From positions 1 to 64,000 of the forward strand of contig CAWJBZ010000003.1 of NCBI GenBank assembly GCA_963841325.1: a DNA stretch of 64,000 nt, read 5' to 3'. The notes beneath the pieces are model-generated. The model was not told where the DNA came from. It ran no database searches and saw only the letters and a program-made list of their open reading frames with translations. Position 1 is the stretch's first letter; each line of letters opens with the position of its first letter. Shown piece after piece: positions 45,269-54,318 of this stretch. A program made the position numbers and the translations under genes. This DNA is from CAVPPA01 sp963841325. GTDB taxonomy: Bacteria > Patescibacteriota > Saccharimonadia > Saccharimonadales > UBA4665.

Positions 45269-46573
45269 TTATATCATTGAAGCCGTTTTTTTATCGATGT
45301 AGTCCTGGCAGAGGCGCTCAAAGATGCTATTGGTCCAACCGAACCCGGTCTGTGTCGGATAAACTCCTTTGACCGGCGGTTTTTCCGGATTAACAACGTT
45401 ATATTTTTCCAAAAAGACACCGTTTTTGTTAAACCATCGTAGGTTATTCCTCAGCCACTTGGTGGCGATCCTCTGGGCATCATAGTGATAACCATAGCGT
45501 TCCAGTGCCCTGATGACAATCAGCTGCAAAGGAGCCCAACCATTGGGATAGGCCCATTGTACCGGCATACTACCCCGCATATGTTGACTAATCGGTAAAG
45601 CATCGGTAGTTGCCAGGCCGCCCCCGTATTCGAAGTGGCGTAAAGCCCCAACTAATGTCGCCGCTTGTTTCAGATCCACCATCCCGGCCCACATCGGGTA
45701 GTAGGCCGCCAGACTGCTGACGCTGCTGCGCTTGCCTTTGACAAAATCATAATCATAAAACAAACCTCGGATATGGTCCCACATCAATTCGTTCATCGTT
45801 TTTTGACGGGCTGTAGCTAAACTGTCCCACTGCCGAGCTTTTTTATCATCCCCGAATAGCCGCGCGGCTTTGGCAAAATCAGTTTCGTATTTATAAAGTA
45901 GGGCATTCAGGTCAACCGGTAGATAATCAAGTGCTCTACGGTGAAAACGCGGGGTCATGTCCCAGCCACTTTCGGCCTCAGCTAAATCGTGCAGCTTATT
46001 AATGTCAAAATAGCGGCTTAAACCACGGGACATTTGTCGATAATTAGGACTTTTAGTGCCCATCCAAACAACTTTGTATTCCGTTTCTGCCAGTTCAATA
46101 GCCTTCTTCAACCAAGCTTTGTTCAAGTGGTAGGTTTCATAAACTTCAAAAATAAAGGTGGTCAGGAACGGCGGCTGTGACCGTCCCATTAAATAAGTCC
46201 GTGAAGCATTGGGAATGACTTTGTAGCGTTTAAATAAACTCATCAGGTCTTCTAGAATACCGCAGACCAGTTCTTGATGTTCGGTATCGTATAAGCCCTG
46301 CACCATAAAATAACTATCCCAATAATATAATTCGTTGAAGTCAAAGCTCGCCGTTTCGTCGTAACTCGGTACCAAGTAGGGTTTAGGCAATCCCAATAAA
46401 CTCTCGTCATTGTTCGGGTGAAAACGCCATAAATGCGGCCAGTAATGCTTAATGTAATCACGAGCAGCTTTAACATCGGTTGCGCCTAGTTCTCTGGACC
46501 ATGTCTGCCAGAACCTTCGGTGAACGATATCGGTAGCCCTAGATAGACTGACTATTTTATCGGTATAAAACAT
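45269..46573 (-). CDS. Glycoside hydrolase family 37 trehalase, cytoplasmic type
   Basis: 434 residues without a signal peptide. GH37 landmarks: FNELYYWDSYF, RSQPPFLT, AESGWDMTPRF (site of the catalytic Asp), QWAYPNGWAPLQ (signature 2), and VFLEKYNV with YPTQTGFGWTN near the C-terminus. The glycine-rich GGEYPLQ of classical trehalases reads KGVYPTQ here. It would split trehalose to two glucoses, a plausible scavenged carbon source for a host-dependent cell. It is shorter than E. coli TreF (549). Confidence 0.88.
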   Translation of the reverse strand: MFYTDKIVSLSRATDIVHRRFWQTWSRELGATDVKAARDYIKHYWPHLWRFHPNNDESLLGLPKPYLVPSYDETASFDFNELYYWDSYFMVQGLYDTEHQELVCGILEDLMSLFKRYKVIPNASRTYLMGRSQPPFLTTFIFEVYETYHLNKAWLKKAIELAETEYKVVWMGTKSPNYRQMSRGLSRYFDINKLHDLAEAESGWDMTPRFHRRALDYLPVDLNALLYKYETDFAKAARLFGDDKKARQWDSLATARQKTMNELMWDHIRGLFYDYDFVKGKRSSVSSLAAYYPMWAGMVDLKQAATLVGALRHFEYGGGLATTDALPISQHMRGSMPVQWAYPNGWAPLQLIVIRALERYGYHYDAQRIATKWLRNNLRWFNKNGVFLEKYNVVNPEKPPVKGVYPTQTGFGWTNSIFERLCQDYIDKKTASMI

Positions 46574-46663
46574 ATTTTAGTATTTGTTATGACTGTTGGT
46601 TGTTTTTCCCTTAGTAATTCCATTTAAGCACTAGCTTGTCAAAATATAAAGCCGGTACTCCGG

Positions 46664-46999
46664 TTATCGGTTAAATAACCGGCGTAATTCGGTTTTGGTT
46701 TGTTCTAGAATTGACCTCTGAGTAGCCGGCAAGTTTTTACCAGCTCTATTAATATAAAAATTTAGCATTGAGACAGCTGATTGATAAGGGGTGCCCTTAC
46801 GTCGTTCACTTCCTTCAGCAGATCGCTTCAATGATTGGGCAATCCGATATGGATCGTGCCAGGTAAAGACACCCTTTTCTAGATCAAGAGCATTACTATT
46901 ATTAGTTACTTCTCCTGACCAATATCTGGACTGAGTCACACTACCTCTTTTTGTGACGAGCAGCTTGAGCTTTTTTGATATTACGGCGAGCTGCTTCAC
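46664..46999 (-). CDS. DUF3175-family protein
   Basis: The conserved region runs from SRYWSGEV through ALDLEKGVFTWHDP, AQSLKRSAEGSERRKGTPY and SAVSMLNFYINRAGKNLP to LRRLF, matching DUF3175 of unknown function. The first 17 residues of the frame are a shadow of the overlapping small frame at 46941-47018. Translation may instead start at GTG near 46950 behind AGAGG, or the two may be one protein split by an A-run indel. Confidence 0.8.
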   Translation of the reverse strand: MKQLAVISKKLKLLVTKRGSVTQSRYWSGEVTNNSNALDLEKGVFTWHDPYRIAQSLKRSAEGSERRKGTPYQSAVSMLNFYINRAGKNLPATQRSILEQTKTELRRLFNR

Positions 47000-47018
47000 G
47001 TTGTCTGGCTGTTGCCAT
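46941..47018 (-). CDS. 25-residue basic peptide / N-terminal part of the DUF3175 protein
   Basis: Starts MATARQREAARRNIKKAQA behind an AAGGGAT ribosome site and ends in a stop after HKKR. This Lys/Arg/Ala-rich motif is a known small helical module found alone or fused to other proteins. Removing one A from the CACAAAAAGAGG run near 46950-46955 fuses it in frame with the DUF3175 domain. Either a coupled mini-gene or a frameshift. Confidence 0.5.
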   Translation of the reverse strand: MATARQREAARRNIKKAQAARHKKR

Positions 47019-47024
47019 AGCTTA

Positions 47025-47270
47025 TTATCCCTTCATATGCTTATTATCGACAACCGGCAAGTCATAATCGATGGTCTGGCCGGCAGTTACTAGCTCTAGT
47101 TGGGTTTGAAGTCCGGTATTTGGTTCCGGTGGTTGATGGTATTGGCTAAACGGAATATTAACTCCGTTTAGTGTCTATTTAATGTAGCTCAGAGACCCTT
47201 GAACTGCAGTAAAATTACTTACCTTAGCATTTACAATATAAAGTTTGTAACCGAAGTTAGCCGGTTGAAA
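47025..47270 (-). pseudogene. Remnant of an unrecognised coding region
   Basis: One minus-strand frame reads like protein (PANFGYKLYIVNAKV, then LNGVNIPFSQYHQ, TAGQTIDYDLPVVDN) but has no start codon context and one internal stop at 47175-47177. It lies directly behind the tmRNA terminator. Probably the 3' end of a gene cut away, possibly by insertion next to tmRNA. Family unknown. Confidence 0.4.
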
Positions 47271-47271
47271 T

Positions 47272-47302
47272 AAAAAAATAACCCCTAAATGGAGAGGTTA
47301 TT
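47272..47302 (-). terminator. Intrinsic terminator of tmRNA
   Basis: On the minus strand AATAACCTC and GGGGTTATT form a nine-pair stem with an eight-base loop, followed by a run of seven T. Confidence 0.85.
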
Positions 47303-47310
47303 TAAATTCC

Positions 47311-47712
47311 TGGTGGAGCTGGCGGAGCACTGCCCTCCGCGTCCGCTGGTTTATCTTGGTCAGTCTTCTACAGGCTTAGTCTGCTTAGTGGTTCTCGGAA
47401 ATTCGCCTCAAAACAAACCAAAAAGCGCATTTCCATAGTCCAAAGTCTTAGCAAACATCCTGGACTAGAATGTTTGGGCAATCAGATAATCTGACGCGCT
47501 GTAATGCTATCTGACGTCGTATCCAGCGCGGCTGAAGCAACTTAGGCGACAGCTGGTGCGAAGTTAGACACACTGAAAGCAGCTTTTACACTGTTCCAAG
47601 TATCAGCTACGCGATTGAGTAAGTTTGCACTTATTCGTTTTTGCCTATAACGCTGACAAGCGACCTGCGATTCTAACCGATAAAGACCAACGTCGAGCTT
47701 AAATTCAGCCCC
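47311..47712 (-). ncRNA. ssrA: Transfer-messenger RNA (tmRNA)
   Basis: The 402-base RNA rescues stalled ribosomes. The 5' end GGGGCTG pairs with CAGCTCC before an encoded 3' ACCA; CCAGCTCCACCA is the typical tmRNA tail. The tag frame follows the usual TGCAAAC resume site. It starts ANLLNRVADT, runs 28 residues and ends FAPAVA-stop, a hydrophobic degron-type end. The start GGGGCTGAATTTAAGCTCGACG matches the family pattern GGGGCTGATTCTGGATTCGACG. A strong terminator follows. Confidence 0.93.
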
Positions 47713-47776
47713 GTAAGTGTCCACTAATGTGAACTACATTATTATACCATTTTTTAGCTAAAATGTTAGTGGTTTT

Positions 47777-48205
47777 TTAGATCAATCTTACTCGTTGTTC
47801 AATATCGGCCAGTGTCTGTAGCAGTTCAGTTTGCTGTCGGTTGGATAATCCGGCGACAAGCTGCGTCTGAAAGGCCTCTAGTACTTCTAGAGCAGAGGCT
47901 ATGATTCGTAAACCGTTTGGTGTCAAAGTAGTCAGATGTTGGCGGTGATCTTTTGGATTAAGCCGGGTAACCAGCAGTTGGCGGCGGTGCAGTAGTTTCA
48001 CCTGACGACTGACGCTGGCTTCGGTTTGATTTAACGCCGTGGCGATATGCCGTTGCAGTAACCGCTGATTATCTTGGACGATACTCAGAATTTTAAACTG
48101 AGACAAGCCGATGCCCAGCTGTTCTTGAAGGACCCGATCCGCGGATTTGGATAGTTGGACAGCTAGGTTCTGGATACTAAAACTAATCAAATTAGCCGGT
48201 TGCAT
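47777..48205 (-). CDS. MarR-family transcriptional regulator
   Basis: 142 residues with the winged-helix layout of MarR: LGIGLSQFKILSIVQDN, recognition helix region QTEASVSRQVKLLHRRQLL, and the wing with NPKDHRQHLTTLTPNG. The dimerisation helices flank these. Ligand and targets are unknown; the nearest genes are tmRNA downstream and rsmA upstream. Confidence 0.88.
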   Translation of the reverse strand: MQPANLISFSIQNLAVQLSKSADRVLQEQLGIGLSQFKILSIVQDNQRLLQRHIATALNQTEASVSRQVKLLHRRQLLVTRLNPKDHRQHLTTLTPNGLRIIASALEVLEAFQTQLVAGLSNRQQTELLQTLADIEQRVRLI

Positions 48206-48240
48206 AACTATTATTAAGTATAAAACTTATGCTTAACAGA

Positions 48241-49056
48241 TCAAGTGTCGGGTAGGATGTTACTATGGATTGTTTGATAGACACGGTACCAATCGTCTAG
48301 CGACAAGTTTTGGGCCCGGTCATTGGGATTAACACCGGCAGTATGAAGAAATTCGGCTACTGCTGCTTTGGGTAATTTCAGACCATTACTTAAGCTATTT
48401 AATAATTTTTTACGCCTGCCAGAAAAACCAGCTTTAATAATCCTAAAATAAGTTTTCGGATTGATATCTGGAAACAACTTGATACTCCGGTGCTTTAATA
48501 TCAGGATTTGCGAATCAACTTTTGGTGGAGGTGTGAATAGCTTGGAGGTGATCACCCGGCCAGCACTTACTTCCCAGTAAAATTGCGCACTAATACCTAG
48601 TAAAGACAGCTTTCCGGGTTTTGCGATCACCCGTTGGGCTACTTCTTTTTGGACTAGTAGAACTGCCAATTGCGGCGGATTAGCTGATTCCGACAAAACC
48701 CGAATCAGATTACTGGTTAGATAATATGGTATATTGGCGACTATCTTATAGACTGTTGGCAAGGTTGTTAAGTCAAAGCTCAAGATGTCCTGATGAATGA
48801 CTTTAAGGTTAGCCACCGGAACCCGTTGAGCCAGTTCATTGGCAAGCTGCAGGTCAAGTTCAACAGCTATAACTTCCCTAACCTGTTTAGTCAGCTGTTG
48901 AGTTAAGCTACCGTTACCGGGGCCAATTTCTAGTACTGTGTCACTTGACGTCAGATTGGCAGCATCACAAATTGCCTGCAAGCTATTTGGGTCAGACAAC
49001 CAGTGTTGACCTAAAGATTTTTTAGTATGTAAGTGTTCATTCATAACTACCACCAA
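48241..49056 (-). CDS. rsmA: 16S rRNA dimethyladenosine transferase RsmA/KsgA
   Basis: 271 residues. It dimethylates two adenines in helix 45 of 16S rRNA. SAM site: KKSLGQHWLSD and VLEIGPGNGSLTQQL. Catalytic motif IV NIPYYLTS is intact. C-terminal helical domain present. It overlaps the upstream lytic protein gene by 10 bases. Confidence 0.95.
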   Translation of the reverse strand: MVVVMNEHLHTKKSLGQHWLSDPNSLQAICDAANLTSSDTVLEIGPGNGSLTQQLTKQVREVIAVELDLQLANELAQRVPVANLKVIHQDILSFDLTTLPTVYKIVANIPYYLTSNLIRVLSESANPPQLAVLLVQKEVAQRVIAKPGKLSLLGISAQFYWEVSAGRVITSKLFTPPPKVDSQILILKHRSIKLFPDINPKTYFRIIKAGFSGRRKKLLNSLSNGLKLPKAAVAEFLHTAGVNPNDRAQNLSLDDWYRVYQTIHSNILPDT

Positions 49057-50333
49057 TGATAACCCGCCCAGTGATCATAGGCTGATTCCCAACTACCATA
49101 GTGACTGACAGCATAAGCATTGGCCCATTCCAATTGAGTAATCGGGTCAGTCTCCCAGTCGCTACCAAACGCGGCCATGTTATTGGGGGGGGTGGATTGC
49201 CCTAAGCCATAGCCGATATCGCTATCGACTGGATAAAGTGGCTCAAAAGTCGGCGGACAGTAGCCAACTTCTCCCTGCCACTTAGTTGGACACCAACCAG
49301 ATTCGTTGGAAATTATATAGTCGGCATATTGATAGTCATTAGGTGAGATACCGGCTAGGGCCATATCGCCTTTAATACCGGATAGGTTAGTACCTTGGTC
49401 GACAATTTGGGTTACCGGATGGACGGTTACCACGGTTTGTATAAGGGTCTGGCTGACTACCTGTCCATTTTCCACATTAACCTGATAGGTTAACACTTGT
49501 TGCCCGGGACTTCCGGTTTGGAGAATGGCATAGGTGCCGTAAGACAAACTGGAATCATCTATATATTGGTATGGCATAGCGATAGTCTGAGTAACACTTT
49601 GGGTATGAATACCGTTTCGGATCACCGAGATGGTTTCATTAGCAGTGACCGGAGTACTGACAGCTGGTATTACTGTATCGTTGCTAGCCAGAGCAATTTT
49701 GCTTTCAGTCAAAAAATCTCCCACAGTTGAAGCGAGAGTGCGAGTGGCCGAGGCAAAACCGTTCATATTCAAGGTTACTGGAATGGACTGGTCAATAATA
49801 ATGACGTTACCAATCGTCCCTTCTTCTAGGAAGTTACTGACTGGTTCGTTAGTTAAGCGATCTTCCGGGTAGACGGTAACTCCGGCTTGCTCAGCGACAC
49901 TACGCGGAGTAGTAGCAGCACTATAGGCAAAGGTTGTTTGACCGGCATCGATAATTTTAACTGGAACAGCCCGAAATATATTAATACGAAAATCATCCTG
50001 GTGAATCGGCGTGGTCGGCGCCGGTTCGACTACATCTCCGGGATTAATCGGGATTTTAAGCTTTGTCAGTAAAGCTCCGACAGTCGGTTCGTGCGACGGT
50101 ACAATTTGGCTTTGGTGATCATAAGAAATAATAACAATATCGGTGGGTGGGGGTGTCAGCGAAGCCCCACGGCTCAAGGCAAACCACAACGAACCAGCAG
50201 TCAGCAACAGCAGGCAGATAAAGGCACCAATTGGCACCGCCAAGGGATGGTGGCTCCACAACCGTAGGCGTCGGCTATGCCGGCGGCGGCTGACTGCCAA
50301 CTTGTGGTGGAAACGATATATTTTGTGATGCAT
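49047..50333 (-). CDS. DUF348/G5 exported lytic transglycosylase (YabE/Rpf-like)
   Basis: 428 residues: Arg/His-rich N-terminus, membrane anchor (FICLLLLTAGSLWFAL, about 37-55), three DUF348 ubiquitin-like repeats (about 65-240), a G5 domain (QVLTYQVNVENGQVV, about 285-310), and a C-terminal lysozyme-like domain with the catalytic Glu in YIISNESGWCP and GYGLGQSTP. The Cys pair (WCP/YCP) may form a disulfide. Resuscitation-promoting factors share this order. It likely cleaves peptidoglycan of self or host. Upstream of rsmA as in many Firmicutes/Actinobacteria (yabE-ksgA neighbourhood). Confidence 0.9.
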   Translation of the reverse strand: MHHKIYRFHHKLAVSRRRHSRRLRLWSHHPLAVPIGAFICLLLLTAGSLWFALSRGASLTPPPTDIVIISYDHQSQIVPSHEPTVGALLTKLKIPINPGDVVEPAPTTPIHQDDFRINIFRAVPVKIIDAGQTTFAYSAATTPRSVAEQAGVTVYPEDRLTNEPVSNFLEEGTIGNVIIIDQSIPVTLNMNGFASATRTLASTVGDFLTESKIALASNDTVIPAVSTPVTANETISVIRNGIHTQSVTQTIAMPYQYIDDSSLSYGTYAILQTGSPGQQVLTYQVNVENGQVVSQTLIQTVVTVHPVTQIVDQGTNLSGIKGDMALAGISPNDYQYADYIISNESGWCPTKWQGEVGYCPPTFEPLYPVDSDIGYGLGQSTPPNNMAAFGSDWETDPITQLEWANAYAVSHYGSWESAYDHWAGYHWW

Positions 50334-50445
50334 AAACCTAAGCTTATAACGGCGAATTCAACAATATAAACAAACTCCTCAAACACCCATTAAGCTCCTA
50401 TTCATTTTAGCAAACTCGCGTTTTTCTAACCGTGACATATCTGGT

Positions 50446-52605
50446 TTAGAGCTTTTCAATAGGGGCAAATCCTAGATTCAGCACTTTTGTGCCTTTGCCG
50501 TTGAAATGGACAGTGATCATGTCACCGTTAACTGCTACTACCGTTCCGACTCCGAAAATTTGGTGTCGTATACCATCGCCTTCATTGATTTCCGGTATAT
50601 ACCGCGGTTCCTGCGGATTTGGTATATATTGCTGGTCAGGACTCTTGGCATTAAACCGTCCCAGCCAATCGAAATCCGAATTACTTTTGGTAAACTGAAA
50701 ACCGCTTTTTATATCTCCTAAGAACCGCGACGGCAAGTTATGCTGAACACCACCATACAGCAAACGACTAGTGGCATAGACCATATACAGTTCCTGCTTG
50801 GCTCGGGTCATGCCGACATAGCAGAGCCGGCGTTCTTCTTCCATCTCCGACTGCTCATAAAACGCCCGGGAGTGCGGGAAAAGCGATTCTTCCATTCCCA
50901 CCATAAAGACTACCGGGAATTCCAAACCTTTGGCAGAATGGAGGGTCATCAGCATCACCGCATCACTACCAAAATCCGCCGTATCGACATCACTGATTAA
51001 GGTTACTTCTTCTAAAAAGCCTTCTAAACCGACTTCTTGATATTCCTGGGCCACGCTCAGCAGTTCTCGGACGTTTTCCTGGCGGGCCTCACCGATTGGT
51101 GTTCCATCATCCAGATAATGTAGATAATCGGTCCGGCGCAGCAGCAAATCAATCAAACCATTTATAGAAGTAGTGGCCACTACTGACCTGAGAGCTGCCA
51201 GAGTAGACCCTAAATCGTCCAGACCAGCTAATGCTTTAGCGGTTAACAGATCACAGGCAGTAATTTCGGACAGAGCTTGAGCCAGGGTATAGCCATTTTG
51301 CTGCTGCCAAGTATAAAAGTGTTCCAATGACTTGGCGCCAATGCCCCGCGTCGGAATATTAACCACCCGCTCAAAACTAATCCGGTCTTCAGGTTGAACA
51401 ATTAAGCGCAAATAGGATATAACATCTTTAATCTCTTTGCGGTCATAAAAACGGACACCGCCAACAATCCGGTATGGAATGCCATAACGGATAAATACAT
51501 CTTCTATTGATCGGCTCTGGGCATTAGTCCGGTAAAGTACGGCATAGTCCCGATAATGTCTGAGGCCGCTATCTACACCGAAACGGACCCGGCTAATAAT
51601 TAGTTCGGCTTCTGCCCGTTCATTATTTACCTGAACCATTTGTACCGGGAAGCCGTCACCGGCGTCGGTCCAGAGTTTTTTATCTGAACGCAGGGTATTT
51701 TTAGTAATTACGGCGTGGGCAGCATCTAAAATAAATTTAGTACTACGATAGTTTTGTTCCAGTTTAATGACTGTACAGTTTTTGTAATCTTTTTCGAAAT
51801 TTAAAATATTGCGGTAATCTGCATTCCTCCACCCGTAAATACTTTGCCAGTCATCACCTACTACGGCACAATTATTATTTTTTGTCAATAATCTTACTAG
51901 TTTGTACTGAGCCATGTTGGTATCTTGGTATTCGTCAATCATAATGTAGCTAAACTGCGTCGCCCACTTTTCACGAACATCCTGGTGGGTTTCCAGTAAA
52001 GTTACTGTGCGGTTAATCAGGTCATCAAAATCAAGCGCCGAAGCTTCTTTCAGAACTTTTTCATATAACGGAAAAACCCGGGCCGCTATTTCTTGAGCCG
52101 GGCCGTTAGTCATTGAGGCATAGTCCGCTGGGCCGAGCATCTCATTTTTAGCACCGCTTATCAGGCTAGCAATCAACGGCGCCGGAAAACTTTTTTCGTC
52201 AACACTTAACTGCTTAAGTACCTGCTTGACGGCGGCGCGGCAATCCATTTCATCAAATATTACAAAATTTCGCGGTATCCCCAGATATTCACCATCCTGG
52301 CGAAGTAGACGAACACAAATACCATGAAATGTCCCCATATAAGGCATAAAGCCACGGTTTTCAGCCCGATCACCTAGTAGCCGCGCCACCCGCTCGCGCA
52401 TTTCATGGGCTGCTTTGTTAGTAAAAGTCACCGCCAGAATGTTATAGGGTGTAGCTTTGTTAGTGGCAATTAGATAAGCAATCCGATGGGTTAAGGTTTT
52501 CGTTTTGCCACTACCAGCACCGGCCAGAATTAAAAGAGGTCCTTCGGTGGTGGTTACTGCCCGTCGCTGCTCTGGGTTCAAGCCCTCAAGGAGTTTATCT
52601 AACAC
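50446..52605 (-). CDS. pcrA: UvrD/PcrA-family DNA helicase
   Basis: 719-residue superfamily 1A helicase. Motif I LAGAGSGKTKTLTHRI, Ia TFTNKAAHEMRERV, II MIDEYQDTN, III VVGDDWQSIYGWR, IV LEQNYRS, V MTLHSAKGLEFPVVF, VI YVGMTRAKQELY. The C-terminal Tudor-like PcrA tail is present (IRHQIFGVGTVVAVNGD). Acts in repair and in removing proteins from DNA. Confidence 0.95.
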   Translation of the reverse strand: MLDKLLEGLNPEQRRAVTTTEGPLLILAGAGSGKTKTLTHRIAYLIATNKATPYNILAVTFTNKAAHEMRERVARLLGDRAENRGFMPYMGTFHGICVRLLRQDGEYLGIPRNFVIFDEMDCRAAVKQVLKQLSVDEKSFPAPLIASLISGAKNEMLGPADYASMTNGPAQEIAARVFPLYEKVLKEASALDFDDLINRTVTLLETHQDVREKWATQFSYIMIDEYQDTNMAQYKLVRLLTKNNNCAVVGDDWQSIYGWRNADYRNILNFEKDYKNCTVIKLEQNYRSTKFILDAAHAVITKNTLRSDKKLWTDAGDGFPVQMVQVNNERAEAELIISRVRFGVDSGLRHYRDYAVLYRTNAQSRSIEDVFIRYGIPYRIVGGVRFYDRKEIKDVISYLRLIVQPEDRISFERVVNIPTRGIGAKSLEHFYTWQQQNGYTLAQALSEITACDLLTAKALAGLDDLGSTLAALRSVVATTSINGLIDLLLRRTDYLHYLDDGTPIGEARQENVRELLSVAQEYQEVGLEGFLEEVTLISDVDTADFGSDAVMLMTLHSAKGLEFPVVFMVGMEESLFPHSRAFYEQSEMEEERRLCYVGMTRAKQELYMVYATSRLLYGGVQHNLPSRFLGDIKSGFQFTKSNSDFDWLGRFNAKSPDQQYIPNPQEPRYIPEINEGDGIRHQIFGVGTVVAVNGDMITVHFNGKGTKVLNLGFAPIEKL

Positions 52606-52663
52606 CTCAATATTGTAACAATATTTATTCCTAGATAGCCGCTAATTTAGAATTATATCTGTG

Positions 52664-53476
52664 TTAAGAATTGAAGAAATGGGTTAGCGAATGAATCGGA
52701 CCTAATTTTAAGATACCGGCATCTAAAACGATATCCAGCCAAATCAAGGCTAATAAGACTGCTAACACCAAAAGTAAGATAGCCCGCCGGATATCCTTAC
52801 GGTGCTCAATAGTATTAATTGGTAGATAGTATTTCTTACTTTCAATAGTCTTTTCTTGTTCCGCTAGTTTAGCTGCTTTTTCTTCTGCCGCTTTTTTGGC
52901 AGTTTCGTCGGTTACTGTTTTAGGTGTTGGCTGATCGTTTTTAGATACATCGGTCGAGCTTTCGCTATTCGTAGCAGCTGCTTCATCCTGGTGCTCAACT
53001 TCGGGTGGTGAAGTTTCCGGTTCCTCTTGTTCAACGGGTTCTGTTGTGGTTTTAGTCGATTCCGGCATCGGCTCTTGATTAGCAGCCTTAGTGGCCGTAT
53101 CTGTTTTCGGATTTTCTTCTTGGATCATACTTTCATTATCAGCCGGCTCAGAAACCTGAGCTGGCTTGTCACTATCAGTCGCTGGTGTTTTGGTGGTTTT
53201 GGCTACATCTTTAGGTAAACTGGGAGCTGATGGCGGGGTAATGGCATTTCCTTCTTGATAGGATGATAATTCCCCTTCCGGTCTTTTAACATTACCGGCA
53301 GGTGTGTTATCAATATCGCCCTCCGCTGGTTCACTGCCGACGACCATCGGATCTCGTTGCAACAAGGGCCGATTAGAAACGATTATCGGTTTTCCGGAGG
53401 CCGATGGTTCACTCTTGCCGGGTTCGGTAACGTCGATAACCTTACGCGGTTTTGGGTCGTCTTTACTATCAGCCAT
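52664..53476 (-). CDS. Hypothetical acidic tail-anchored protein
   Basis: 270 residues from ATG 53476 (MADSKDDPK). This start fits an eight-base overlap with the tpiA stop; an upstream in-frame ATG at 53518 would lie inside tpiA. Residues 10-215 are a Glu/Pro/Thr/Ser-rich disordered stretch. A short charged helix with KYYLPINTIEHRKDIRR follows, and one membrane segment (AILLLVLAVLLALIWLDIVL) stands near the C-terminus. No family known. Confidence 0.65.
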   Translation of the reverse strand: MADSKDDPKPRKVIDVTEPGKSEPSASGKPIIVSNRPLLQRDPMVVGSEPAEGDIDNTPAGNVKRPEGELSSYQEGNAITPPSAPSLPKDVAKTTKTPATDSDKPAQVSEPADNESMIQEENPKTDTATKAANQEPMPESTKTTTEPVEQEEPETSPPEVEHQDEAAATNSESSTDVSKNDQPTPKTVTDETAKKAAEEKAAKLAEQEKTIESKKYYLPINTIEHRKDIRRAILLLVLAVLLALIWLDIVLDAGILKLGPIHSLTHFFNS

Positions 53477-54260
53477 TTTCTTTCCTTTGTTCTTGGAGCA
53501 TTCGATAGGCTGAGTCAACCATTGCCGAGAATTTCAGATAGTTGAGGCTAGCTCCGCCGATCAAAGCTCCATCGCAATCAGCGATTTCCAGATAGCCGCG
53601 GATAATTTGTTCATCGACACTACCACCATAGAGTATCCGAACGGTTTGGGCCGCCTTTTCACCATAAAGTTCCTTAATCTCCGAACGCATCCGTATCATT
53701 ACTGCTTCCACTTCATCTGGCTTGGCCAATATACCAGTAAAAGTACTGATTGCCCAGACCGGTTCGTAAGCAATAATCATATTTTCAACATCATCGGCCG
53801 TTAAGTTACTGAGGGCCGTGGTCAGCTGGTCATGAATGACCTGTTTGGTTTCGCCGGATTTACGTTCCTCATATGTTTCGCCGATACAGAGCAGTGGCGT
53901 AACCCGGTTGCGGATAGCGGCAGCGACTTTATCGCGAACTACTTCAAGGGTTTCATGAAAATAGATACGCCGTTCGGAATGCCCGATGATCACATAATGA
54001 GCTAGATCGCGTAGCATGGTAAAGCTAACTTCACCGGTATAGGCACCTTCATCTTTATAATAGGCATTTTGAGCGGCCAGCCGAAACTTGCGACGGTCAA
54101 TTTCCAGACTTAAAGGTTGCAAGCTTAATAGGCTGGGAGCTAACACTATTTCAATGTCTCGGTGCGCTTGAATACGTTCATTTAAGCGGTGAACCAGCAA
54201 ACTGGCCTCATTGGTATTGAGGTTCATTTTCCAATTGGCCACGATCATCAACTTGCGCAT
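53469..54260 (-). CDS. tpiA: Triosephosphate isomerase
   Basis: 263 residues, glycolysis. Catalytic Lys in NWKMNLN, His in IGHSERR, Glu in AYEPVWAI, and the phosphate loop YGGSV and LIGGASL. Forms a glycolytic pair with pgk 58 bases upstream. Confidence 0.97.
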   Translation of the reverse strand: MRKLMIVANWKMNLNTNEASLLVHRLNERIQAHRDIEIVLAPSLLSLQPLSLEIDRRKFRLAAQNAYYKDEGAYTGEVSFTMLRDLAHYVIIGHSERRIYFHETLEVVRDKVAAAIRNRVTPLLCIGETYEERKSGETKQVIHDQLTTALSNLTADDVENMIIAYEPVWAISTFTGILAKPDEVEAVMIRMRSEIKELYGEKAAQTVRILYGGSVDEQIIRGYLEIADCDGALIGGASLNYLKFSAMVDSAYRMLQEQRKENG

Positions 54261-54318
54261 CAGACTTTATCCCAGAGAAAGTGACAGTTTTAACATAGTT
54301 CTTATGGTTTATTGTACA

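Noticed and set aside
45269..46573. Loss of trehalase activity from the changed GGEYPLQ loop
   Set aside because: The loop reads KGVYPTQ, but the Asp of ESGWD and the Glu of EKYNV are kept, and I cannot place the catalytic base with certainty, so inactivity is not claimed.
47542..47724. 60-residue minus-strand frame ending FAPAVA
   Set aside because: It lies inside tmRNA; only its last 28 codons are translated, as the tag.
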